Part shown: one piece after another, positions 56,851-64,000 of the stretch
Numbering within the stretch: position 1 is the first letter of the stretch
How the letters are laid out: every line of letters starts with the position of its first letter
Source: Fusobacterium massiliense
GTDB taxonomy: Bacteria > Fusobacteriota > Fusobacteriia > Fusobacteriales > Fusobacteriaceae
Direction: 5' to 3'
Length of the DNA stretch: 64,000 nucleotides
Assembly (NCBI RefSeq): GCF_900095705.1
Contig: NZ_LT608326.1
Span: 248,001-312,000 of the forward strand
The notes under the pieces: model-generated
Told to the model about the DNA's origin: nothing
Database searches by the model: none
What the model saw: only the letters and a program-made list of their open reading frames with translations
Made by a program: the position numbers and the translations under genes

Positions 56851-58143
56851 ATGAAAATTGAAAGTTGTGATGTGGTTATAATTGGTTCAGGAGTTGCAGG
56901 GTTAACTTGTGCATTAAGTCTAGATAGAAAGTTAAAAATAATACTATTAACAAAGAAAAAACTTAAAGATAGTAATTCTTATCTTGCACAAGGAGGCATA
57001 TCTGTTTGTAGAGGGAAAAACGATAGAGAAGAGTATATTGAGGATACCTTAATAGCAGGGCACTATAAAAATAATAGAAAAGCTGTAGAGATACTGGTTG
57101 ATGAGTCAGAGGAGGCAATAAAAACTCTAATCGAAAATGGAGTTAAGTTTACAGGAGATGAAAAAGGTTTATTCTATACAAGAGAAGGAGGACATAGAAA
57201 ATTTAGAATTCTATATTGTGAAGATCAAACTGGTAAATATATAATGGAAAGCCTTATAGAAAAAGTTTTAGAAAGAGATAATATTAAGATAATTGAAGAT
57301 TGTGAGTTCTTAGATATTATTGAAAAAGAAAATCATTGTTTAGGAGTATTAGCAAAAAAAGAAGAAGTATTTTCTATAAAATCAAAATTTACAGTTTTAG
57401 CAACAGGTGGAATAGGAGGAATATATGAGAATACTACAAATTTTTCTCATATAAAAGGAGATGGGGTTGCAGCAGCTATCAGGCATAATATAGAAATAAA
57501 AGATATCTCATATATTCAAATACATCCAACTACATTTTATAAAAAAGAAAAAGAAAGAAAATTTCTAATTTCTGAATCAGTGAGAGGAGAAGGAGCAATA
57601 CTTTTAAATCAAAAATTAGAAAGATTTACAGATGAGTTAAAACCTAGAGATAAGGTTACAAGTGCAATATTAGAGGAAATGAAGAAAGAAAAATCTGAAT
57701 ATGAGTGGCTAGATTTCAGTACGATAAAATTAGATATTAAAGAGAGATTTCCTAATATATATGATCATTTAATAAAAAATGGGATAAATCCATATAAAGA
57801 TAAGGTTCCAATAGTTCCAGCTCAGCATTATACAATGGGTGGAATAAAGGTTGATATAAATTCTAAAACATCAATGAAAAATTTGTATGCTATTGGTGAA
57901 GTTGCTTGTACAGGAGTTCATGGACAAAATAGACTTGCTAGTAACTCATTATTAGAAAGTGTTGTATTTGGGAAAAGAGCATCGTATTCAATTATTGACG
58001 AAAATAATATTTCTGTTTATAATGATATAACAGATGATATTTTTAGAAATATAGTAGATAAAAATTTAGTTTTTAATGAAGAAGAAAATAAAAATATCAT
58101 AGAAAAAAGGATAAAAGAAGATGAATTTCAGAAAAATAGATAA
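56851..58143 (+). CDS. nadB: L-aspartate oxidase
   Basis: FAD enzyme that makes iminoaspartate for NadA. 430 aa, about 100 shorter than E. coli NadB, because the C-terminal helical domain is nearly absent. FAD loop IIGSGVAGLTCALSL (10-24), SYLAQGGISV, TGGIGGIYENTTN, PAQHYTMGGIKVD and GVHGQNRLASNSLLE. Starts two bases after nadA; ends overlapping nadC by 23 nt. Confidence 0.95.
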   Translation: MKIESCDVVIIGSGVAGLTCALSLDRKLKIILLTKKKLKDSNSYLAQGGISVCRGKNDREEYIEDTLIAGHYKNNRKAVEILVDESEEAIKTLIENGVKFTGDEKGLFYTREGGHRKFRILYCEDQTGKYIMESLIEKVLERDNIKIIEDCEFLDIIEKENHCLGVLAKKEEVFSIKSKFTVLATGGIGGIYENTTNFSHIKGDGVAAAIRHNIEIKDISYIQIHPTTFYKKEKERKFLISESVRGEGAILLNQKLERFTDELKPRDKVTSAILEEMKKEKSEYEWLDFSTIKLDIKERFPNIYDHLIKNGINPYKDKVPIVPAQHYTMGGIKVDINSKTSMKNLYAIGEVACTGVHGQNRLASNSLLESVVFGKRASYSIIDENNISVYNDITDDIFRNIVDKNLVFNEEENKNIIEKRIKEDEFQKNR

Positions 58144-58981
58144 ATTTCAAATGGATGATTCAATTAAATTGGCATTAAAAGAAGACATTACTTCGGAAGA
58201 TATAAGTACAAATGCAGTTTATAAGAATGATAGATTAGCAGAAATTTCACTTTATTCAAAAGAAAATGGAATTTTAGCAGGGCTTGATGTATTTAAAAGA
58301 GTTTTTGAATTACTTGATACTTCTGTTGAATTTACAGAATATAAAAAAGATGGGGATAAGGTTGCAGATAAGGATTTAATATTGAAAATAAAAGCTAATA
58401 TAAAAACAATACTATCTTCTGAAAGAGTAGCTTTAAATTATTTGCAAAGAATGAGTGGTATAGCAACTTATACTAAAAAAATGATAGAAGCTCTTGATGA
58501 TAAAAATATATTATTATTGGATACTAGAAAAACTACTCCAAATATGAGAATATTTGAAAAGTATGCAGTTAGAGTTGGAGGTGGATATAACCATAGGTAC
58601 AATCTTTCTGATGCTATAATGTTAAAAGATAATCATATTGATGCTGCTGGGTCTATAACAGAGGCAATAAAACTTGCAAGAGAATACTCTCCTTTTATAA
58701 AAAAAATAGAAATAGAAGTTGAAGATTTAAAAGGAGTGGAAGAAGCTATAAAAGCTGGTGCAGATATAATTATGTTAGATAATATGGATATAGAAACAAC
58801 AAAAAAGGCTATAAAAATTATAAATAAACAAGCTATAATAGAATGCTCTGGAAATGTGGATATAACCAATATAAATCGTTTTAAAGGCTTAGAAATTGAC
58901 TATATTTCAAGTGGCTCTATAACACATTCGGCTAAGATTTTAGATTTAAGCTTAAAAAAATTGAGGTATATAGATGATTGA
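58121..58981 (+). CDS. nadC: Nicotinate-nucleotide pyrophosphorylase (carboxylating)
   Basis: Makes nicotinate mononucleotide from quinolinate and PRPP. 286 aa. ALKEDITSEDIS, LNYLQRMSGIATYT, LDTRKTTPNMRIFEKYAVRVGGG and KDNHIDAAGS with the usual active-site residues. Overlaps nadB by 23 nt and niaR by 8 nt: compact operon. Confidence 0.97.
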   Translation: MNFRKIDKFQMDDSIKLALKEDITSEDISTNAVYKNDRLAEISLYSKENGILAGLDVFKRVFELLDTSVEFTEYKKDGDKVADKDLILKIKANIKTILSSERVALNYLQRMSGIATYTKKMIEALDDKNILLLDTRKTTPNMRIFEKYAVRVGGGYNHRYNLSDAIMLKDNHIDAAGSITEAIKLAREYSPFIKKIEIEVEDLKGVEEAIKAGADIIMLDNMDIETTKKAIKIINKQAIIECSGNVDITNINRFKGLEIDYISSGSITHSAKILDLSLKKLRYIDD

Positions 58982-59483
58982 AAGGGAAGAAAGAGAAAAA
59001 AGAATAATTGAAATTTTAGAAAGTAGTGAAACTCTTGTAAGTGGTACATATCTTGCAGAGCTTTTTGATGTTTCAAGACAAGTTATAGTACAAGATATAG
59101 CAATATTAAAAGCTAGAAATATAGATATTATTTCAACTAATAGGGGTTATAGATTACTTTCAAAAGGAATAAAAAAAATAATCAAAGTAAAACACGATGA
59201 TTCAGAAATTAGGAATGAATTAAATGCTATTGTAGATCTTGGAGCAAGTGTAGAAGATGTTTTTGTTATTCATAAAACTTATGGAGAAATAAGAGTAAAA
59301 TTAGATATAAAATCAAGAAGAGATGTTGATTTATTAGTGGAAAATATTAATTCTAAATTAAGTAAACCTCTAAAGAATTTAACGAATAATTATCATTATC
59401 ACACTATAATAGTGGAGAATGAAAATATTTTCAAAGAAGTCGAAGATAAATTAAAAAGTCTTGGTATTTTGATAGATAATTAG
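58974..59483 (+). CDS. niaR: Niacin-responsive repressor NiaR
   Basis: Transcription repressor of NAD-synthesis and niacin-uptake genes. 169 aa. N-terminal HTH (VSGTYLAELFDVSRQVIVQDIAILKARNIDI) and C-terminal 3H domain with its three conserved His positions (VFVIHKTYGE, NYHYHTIIV). Located at the end of the operon it presumably controls. GAGG site within nadC. Confidence 0.92.
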   Translation: MIEREEREKRIIEILESSETLVSGTYLAELFDVSRQVIVQDIAILKARNIDIISTNRGYRLLSKGIKKIIKVKHDDSEIRNELNAIVDLGASVEDVFVIHKTYGEIRVKLDIKSRRDVDLLVENINSKLSKPLKNLTNNYHYHTIIVENENIFKEVEDKLKSLGILIDN

Positions 59484-59504
59484 GTATTATAGAGAATATA
59501 AAAA

Positions 59505-59544
59505 GTCCCTGACAGCACAGTTAAAACTCCGGCTATCAGGAGAC
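59505..59544. repeat. Minimal dispersed repeat, copy 17; likely niaR terminator
   Basis: 40-bp remnant: GTCCCTGACAGC at one end, GGCTATCAGGAGAC at the other, with the centre deleted. Still forms a short hairpin between convergent niaR and the YARHG gene. Confidence 0.7.
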
Positions 59545-59557
59545 TTTAAAATATAAA

Positions 59558-60724
59558 TCATTTCTTCTTTTTAGTTTGAAAATTTTTAATTATATTAACT
59601 ATCTCTTTGTCAGAAGTTGTAAGCTTTACATTTTTAGTTAAAGGTATATACCAAACAAATTTAGAGAAATAGTTTTTTAAATCTGCTCTATCAAAATCAT
59701 AACCGGCAAAAGCAAAAGGGTAGTTACGAAGTATATCTAATTCAAAATCACTTAAATTTTTCAAATCATTTTCTTCAATAGAATCTCCCAAGTTAATAAT
59801 ATCAAAATACCCATCTTTTAAAATATAATTTTTGTATTTCCAACTAGGAAGAGTACTAATAAATGATTTTATATTGTCTATACTAGTTAGTGAAAAATCT
59901 TTATCAGGAGAGAAATTTTTTGTTCTATATCTAACAAAACCATTTTTCAATCTTAGGAAAATAGCGCCCTCATTTTCATATAGCTCGGGGTAAGGGCTGT
60001 TTTTACTAGGTTGAACAGGGTCTGTAATAAGTATTTTTCCACCTCCAACAACTTCCCAGTTAATTTTTTTATTGTCTTTCCAAAATGAATACGGTAAGTC
60101 AACAAAATAATTTCCAGGGTGCACTTCAATTTCAAAATCCTCAACTCTTTTATTTTGCCATTTTGAAATAGTAGTAACAACATAATAGAAATCATTAGCC
60201 AAAACTCCCCTTGAACCGGAATAGAAATAGCTATGTTCAACAGTGTTTTCTCCTTTTTTGAAATCTGCATTGAAGTAGTAAACATAGTTATACACAAATT
60301 TTTCATCTTCTAAGTATTCAGTTACGGCATTCTTTTCTAGAACTCCTTTTGAAAGCAATCTTGATAATAAATCTATATTAGACTTAACTTCAATACCGTT
60401 GACGGTAGTTTTAAAGTTTTTTATTAATAAGGGCTCTGGTCTTCTTTTGTTTTTTGGAATGTCTTCAATCATACCTTCTTTTCCACTTTCAGGAGCAACA
60501 AAACCAATTATCTTTTTTTCATCAATAGGACTATCGAAAGTAAATTTTACATTGACAAACATACCATTTCTATCTAATTTTAATGTAATTTTTTCTTTTT
60601 TTATAGCAACACTAGAACCTTTTAAAGGAATTATATGTTCACCGTTAGAACCAAATTCCCAATCGTTTGCAAATGAAAAGCAACTAAAAATGGTGAATAA
60701 GATAGTGAGTAAAAATTTTCTCAT
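59558..60724 (-). CDS. Exported protein with C-terminal YARHG domain
   Basis: 388 aa from ATG 60724 (GGAGG nine bases upstream; a longer TTG reading overlaps that site). Signal peptide of about 19 residues ending FSFA. The middle (30-300) is a DUF4424-like beta-rich region with paired aromatic segments (ADFKKGENTVEHSYFYSGSR). C-terminal YARHG domain at about 330-375 (LRNYPFAFAGYDFDRADLKNYF, WYIPL). YARHG is an extracellular domain of unknown role. Three bases before the stop comes the KKKK tail. Follows galE after 12 nt and may share its transcript. Confidence 0.78.
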   Translation of the reverse strand: MRKFLLTILFTIFSCFSFANDWEFGSNGEHIIPLKGSSVAIKKEKITLKLDRNGMFVNVKFTFDSPIDEKKIIGFVAPESGKEGMIEDIPKNKRRPEPLLIKNFKTTVNGIEVKSNIDLLSRLLSKGVLEKNAVTEYLEDEKFVYNYVYYFNADFKKGENTVEHSYFYSGSRGVLANDFYYVVTTISKWQNKRVEDFEIEVHPGNYFVDLPYSFWKDNKKINWEVVGGGKILITDPVQPSKNSPYPELYENEGAIFLRLKNGFVRYRTKNFSPDKDFSLTSIDNIKSFISTLPSWKYKNYILKDGYFDIINLGDSIEENDLKNLSDFELDILRNYPFAFAGYDFDRADLKNYFSKFVWYIPLTKNVKLTTSDKEIVNIIKNFQTKKKK

Positions 60725-60736
60725 ACTAACCTCCAA

Positions 60737-61726
60737 TTAATCTTCATATCCATCAGGATGATTTTTATGCCAATTCCAAGCAGTTTCAATTATTTGTTCA
60801 AGTTTATCGTATTTTGGAGCCCATTTTAATGTGTCTATAGCTTTTTTAGATGAAGCTATAAGTCTTGCAGGATCTCCGGCTCTTCTTGGGCTAATTTCTG
60901 CTGGAATAGGATGTCCAGTTACTTTTCTTGTAACTTCTATAACTTCTTTTACTGAGAAACCTTCTCCATTACCCAAATTAAATATTTGGCTATCTCCACC
61001 GTTTCTTAGTCTATTTAAAGCAAGATAATGAGCATCAGCTAGATCCATAACATGTATGTAATCTCTAATACAAGTTCCATCAGGAGTAGGGTAGTCATCT
61101 CCGTAGATACTTATTTTTTCTCTTTTTCCTAAAGCAACTTGTAAAATTAATGGTATTAAATGAGTTTCACAAGTATGAGCTTCTCCAATTTCTCCAGTAG
61201 GATATGCACCTGCAACATTAAAGTATCTCAACACAGTATATTTTAATCCGTAAGCATTAGCACACCACTTAAACATTTTTTCAACAGCCAATTTACTTTC
61301 TCCATAAGGGTTAGTAGGTTCTGTTCTATCTGTTTCAAGTATTGGCATATTTTCAGCTTCTCCATAAGTTGCAGCAGTTGAAGAGAAAACGATTTTATCA
61401 ACATTATGAGCTTTCATAACTTTTAAAAGACAAAGAGTTCCATAAAAATTATTTTCAAAATATTTTAAAGGTTCCCCAACACTTTCTCCAACCAAAGAAA
61501 AAGCAGCAAAATCTATTACTCCATCAATTTTATATTTTTCAAAAACTCTATTTAGAAATTCTCCATCTTTTAAATCTCCAAGTTCTAAATGAGCTCTTTC
61601 ATCAACAGCATCAACATGACCAGTAATTAAACTGTCAACAATGACAACATCTTCATTTTTTTCTAATAATAATTTTACTACATGGCTACCAATATAACCT
61701 GCTCCACCACAAACTAATATAGACAT
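60737..61726 (-). CDS. galE: UDP-glucose 4-epimerase
   Basis: Interconverts UDP-galactose and UDP-glucose (Leloir pathway). 329 aa. NAD loop CGGAGYIGSHV (5-15), Ser of SSTAATYGE, YxxxK in NPYGESKLAVEKM, and the C-terminal DPARLIASSKKA. Starts one base after the galT stop with GGAGGAAG. Confidence 0.97.
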   Translation of the reverse strand: MSILVCGGAGYIGSHVVKLLLEKNEDVVIVDSLITGHVDAVDERAHLELGDLKDGEFLNRVFEKYKIDGVIDFAAFSLVGESVGEPLKYFENNFYGTLCLLKVMKAHNVDKIVFSSTAATYGEAENMPILETDRTEPTNPYGESKLAVEKMFKWCANAYGLKYTVLRYFNVAGAYPTGEIGEAHTCETHLIPLILQVALGKREKISIYGDDYPTPDGTCIRDYIHVMDLADAHYLALNRLRNGGDSQIFNLGNGEGFSVKEVIEVTRKVTGHPIPAEISPRRAGDPARLIASSKKAIDTLKWAPKYDKLEQIIETAWNWHKNHPDGYED

Positions 61727-61727
61727 C

Positions 61728-63260
61728 TTATCTTCCTCCGATACTTTTTATAAATTTAAGAAAAGCATTTTTTCCTTTTTCATCTCTTTTAAATACCCCT
61801 GCATCTTCAAGAACCTTTGAAAATGTAAGTCCTATCTCAATATTTAGAATATTTTCTACAATTTTTTCAGCACTTAAATTTGTAAAATCTTTTACATACT
61901 TGTTATAGAAATTTTCAACCCAGCTAATATGTTTGCTAGTATCTTTATCATTTACAATTTTATTATGATAATCACTATCTTTTAGATATTCAGCAATTTT
62001 TTTCATCTCTTCTTTTAATCTTCCAGGCAATACAGCTAGTCCCATAACTTCAATAAGACCAATATTTTCCTTTTTAATACTATGGTGTTCACTGTGTGGG
62101 TGGAATATTCCTAAAGGATTAGCTTCATCAGTTCTATTATTTCTAAAAACAAGGTCAAGCTCAAATTTTTCTCCTCTTCTTCTAGCAATAGGAGTTATTG
62201 TATTATGTGGAACTTTATCTGTGAATGCAAAAATTCCTACTTCTTCATCTGAATAAGCTCTCCAAGATTTTAAAATACTATCTGCTAATTCAATCAATTC
62301 ATCTTTATTAAGGCTTGTCAATCTTAAAACTGACATAGGCCATTTTACAATTCCTGCTTCAATATTTGGATATTTTTCAAAAACTACCTTGTTTTCAATA
62401 GGTGCTTTCGCCATAGGAAATTCATGATTTCCACCTTGATAATGGTCATGACTTAGTATAGAACCTCCAACTATAGGTAAATCTGCATTTGAACCTATAA
62501 AATAATGAGGGAACTGATTTACAAAGTCAAGTGTTCTTGAAAAAGTATCTCTATTAATTTTCATTTCTCTGTGTTCAGAACAAAAAACTATTGTATGTTC
62601 ATTGTAGTAAACATAAGGAGAATATTGAAAGTACCATCTTTCTCCTTGAAGTTCTAAAGGTAAAACTCTATGATTTTGTCTAGCTGGGTGACTTAAAGTA
62701 CCAGCAAATCCAACATTTTCATAGCATAACAAACATTTTGGGTAGTTTGTTTGAGGCATATTTTTTTGTCTTTCAATCTCTTTTGGATCTTTTTCAGGTT
62801 TAGATAAGTTTACAGTAATTTCTAAATCTCCATATTCTGTTGGACTTTTCCAATATAGATTTTTTGCAATTCTTTCTGTTCTTATGTAGTTAGTTTTTTG
62901 AGAGAAGTTGTAGAAAACATCAGTTGCCTTTTTTTTATCTTTTGCATAATTTTCTTTAAATTCTTTTATAACTTCTCTAGGAAAAGGAGTTAATTTTCCC
63001 ATAATATCAGTATCAAATATATCTCTGTCAGTTGTACCATTTTCTATGATATTTTTTTCAATAGCATAATCACAAATTTTATCTAAAATTTCTTGAGGAT
63101 AGTCTGGTATATCGTAGTTACTATTTTCAGGCTCTATCCAATCTTTTAATTGTAGTAAGTTCATCAACTCATTTCTAACAAACATAGTGTCTTCTTCAGT
63201 AATCAATGAATTTTTTTTACCATATTCTATTAATTGTTCAATTAAAGTGTAGATACTCAT
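61728..63260 (-). CDS. galT: Galactose-1-phosphate uridylyltransferase, class II
   Basis: 510 aa from ATG 63260 (AAAGGA upstream). The long class II form found in Firmicutes and Fusobacteria, unlike the 350-aa E. coli enzyme. NYPKCLLCYENVGFAG, SPYVYYNEHTIVFCSEHR, GGSILSHDHYQGGNHEFPM and FHPHSEHHSIKKENIGLIEVMG carry the His residues. Middle gene of galK-galT-galE. Confidence 0.95.
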   Translation of the reverse strand: MSIYTLIEQLIEYGKKNSLITEEDTMFVRNELMNLLQLKDWIEPENSNYDIPDYPQEILDKICDYAIEKNIIENGTTDRDIFDTDIMGKLTPFPREVIKEFKENYAKDKKKATDVFYNFSQKTNYIRTERIAKNLYWKSPTEYGDLEITVNLSKPEKDPKEIERQKNMPQTNYPKCLLCYENVGFAGTLSHPARQNHRVLPLELQGERWYFQYSPYVYYNEHTIVFCSEHREMKINRDTFSRTLDFVNQFPHYFIGSNADLPIVGGSILSHDHYQGGNHEFPMAKAPIENKVVFEKYPNIEAGIVKWPMSVLRLTSLNKDELIELADSILKSWRAYSDEEVGIFAFTDKVPHNTITPIARRRGEKFELDLVFRNNRTDEANPLGIFHPHSEHHSIKKENIGLIEVMGLAVLPGRLKEEMKKIAEYLKDSDYHNKIVNDKDTSKHISWVENFYNKYVKDFTNLSAEKIVENILNIEIGLTFSKVLEDAGVFKRDEKGKNAFLKFIKSIGGR

Positions 63261-63302
63261 AGTCAGTCCTTTCAAATTTTATTTTTGTATAACTTGTGTA
63301 AA

Positions 63303-63998
63303 TTAAAGTTTTCTAGCTCCATCACCAATATTTGCAATGTAGAAACTTGCTTCTAATCCAGTTTTTTCTTTATACTTTTTACCAACATTTTTTATAAAAT
63401 TATCAACTTCAGAATTTTTTACTATACTTACTGTACAACCTCCAAAACCAGCTCCAGTCATACGAGCACCAACAGTTCCAACTTCTTCCCATGCTGCTTC
63501 AACAAGAGAATCTAGTTCTAAACCTGTAACTTCATAGTCATCTCTTAAAGAAATATGAGATTTATTCATAAGTTCTCCAAATGTTTTTATATCATCTTTT
63601 TTTAAGAACTCAACAGCAACTTTAGCCCTTTCATTTTCTGTTACAGCATGAGTTGCTCTTTTCAATTGTTCTTCATCTTTAATGAAATGTTTAACTTTAT
63701 TAAATTCTTCAACAGTTAATTCACCTAAGTATTTAATATTAACTCCATTTTTATTTAAAACAGCAACAGCTTCTTCACAAGAGCTTCTTCTCTCATTATA
63801 TTTAGAATCAGCTAAACCTCTTTTTTTGTTAGTGTTTGCAATAACAATAGACATATCTTTTAATTTTACAGGTACATAAGTAAAGTTCAATGTGTTGCAA
63901 TCAAGCAAGATAGCATTATCTTTTTTCCCCATTCCAACGGCAAATTGATCCATAATTCCAGAGTTAACTCCAATGAATTTATTTTCTGCAATTTGGCA
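63303..63998 (-). CDS. galK: Galactokinase, C-terminal part (cut by window edge)
   Basis: GHMP kinase starting the Leloir pathway. Visible part 232 codons; the reading frame runs off the right edge and the true start lies outside. The first visible residues CQIAENKFIGVNSGIMDQFA include the conserved Asp; the C-terminal ATP-loop-like GAGFGGCTVSIV is present. First of galK-galT-galE; 42 nt before galT. Confidence 0.95.
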   Translation of the reverse strand, partial: CQIAENKFIGVNSGIMDQFAVGMGKKDNAILLDCNTLNFTYVPVKLKDMSIVIANTNKKRGLADSKYNERRSSCEEAVAVLNKNGVNIKYLGELTVEEFNKVKHFIKDEEQLKRATHAVTENERAKVAVEFLKKDDIKTFGELMNKSHISLRDDYEVTGLELDSLVEAAWEEVGTVGARMTGAGFGGCTVSIVKNSEVDNFIKNVGKKYKEKTGLEASFYIANIGDGARKL

Positions 63999-64000
63999 AT

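Overview
The window is AT-rich chromosomal DNA from a member of the Fusobacteria, most likely Fusobacterium itself. The base composition, the lipoprotein-rich gene content, the short YidC in an otherwise diderm-type genome and the order hrcA-grpE, nadABC-niaR and rnpA-yidD-yidC-jag-mnmE-mnmG all fit. This is judgement from gene content; no database was searched. The genes point away from a centre near 28.0-28.7 kb (left side mostly minus, right side mostly plus), and the genes flanking it (rpmH, rnpA, yidD, yidC, jag, mnmE, mnmG on the left; an S4 gene, recF, a DUF721-like gene, gyrB and gyrA on the right) are those that normally surround the bacterial origin of replication.

Left arm, 1-28 kb: the start of grpE behind hrcA with a perfect CIRCE operator; an NlpC/P60-like lipoprotein; a DUF3290/DUF421 pair; formate-tetrahydrofolate ligase; a DUF1275 membrane protein; an unusual three-gene unit (DUF1858 plus solute-binding-like protein, Cys-rich P-loop GTPase, ABC ATPase without permease); a complete rRNA operon (16S, tRNA-Ile, tRNA-Ala, 23S, 5S) with promoter and terminator; a YfcC-type transporter; mfd, an S4 protein, ispE and spoVG; two lipoproteins; and the mnmG-to-rpmH cluster.

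Centre, 28-41.2 kb: where dnaA and dnaN are expected there is instead an extremely AT-rich spacer with a recurring TATACAT motif, then a gene resembling a plasmid-type replication initiator, then a type I restriction-modification island: hsdM, an AlbA_2/Schlafen-type gene, a 76-bp tandem repeat, a decayed RhuM-family gene, hsdS with 12-bp TAEL-encoding repeats, an extra frame-shifted hsdS half, an AAA ATPase plus TOPRIM-like pair, and hsdR.

Right arm, 41-64 kb: ridA; S4 gene, recF, DUF721, gyrB, gyrA; a phosphoesterase; pheS and pheT; a PepSY protein; ahpC under a PerR-like box, followed by a thioredoxin reductase fused to AhpF-like C-terminal domains; nadA-nadB-nadC-niaR; and, on the minus strand, galK (cut by the window edge), galT, galE and a YARHG-domain exported protein.

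Across the whole window about 17 copies of a 70-75 bp imperfect palindrome, with two covarying subfamilies and a conserved AT-rich flank, sit between genes. This dispersed family, the replaced dnaA locus and the DUF1858/GTPase/ABC unit are the most interesting features.
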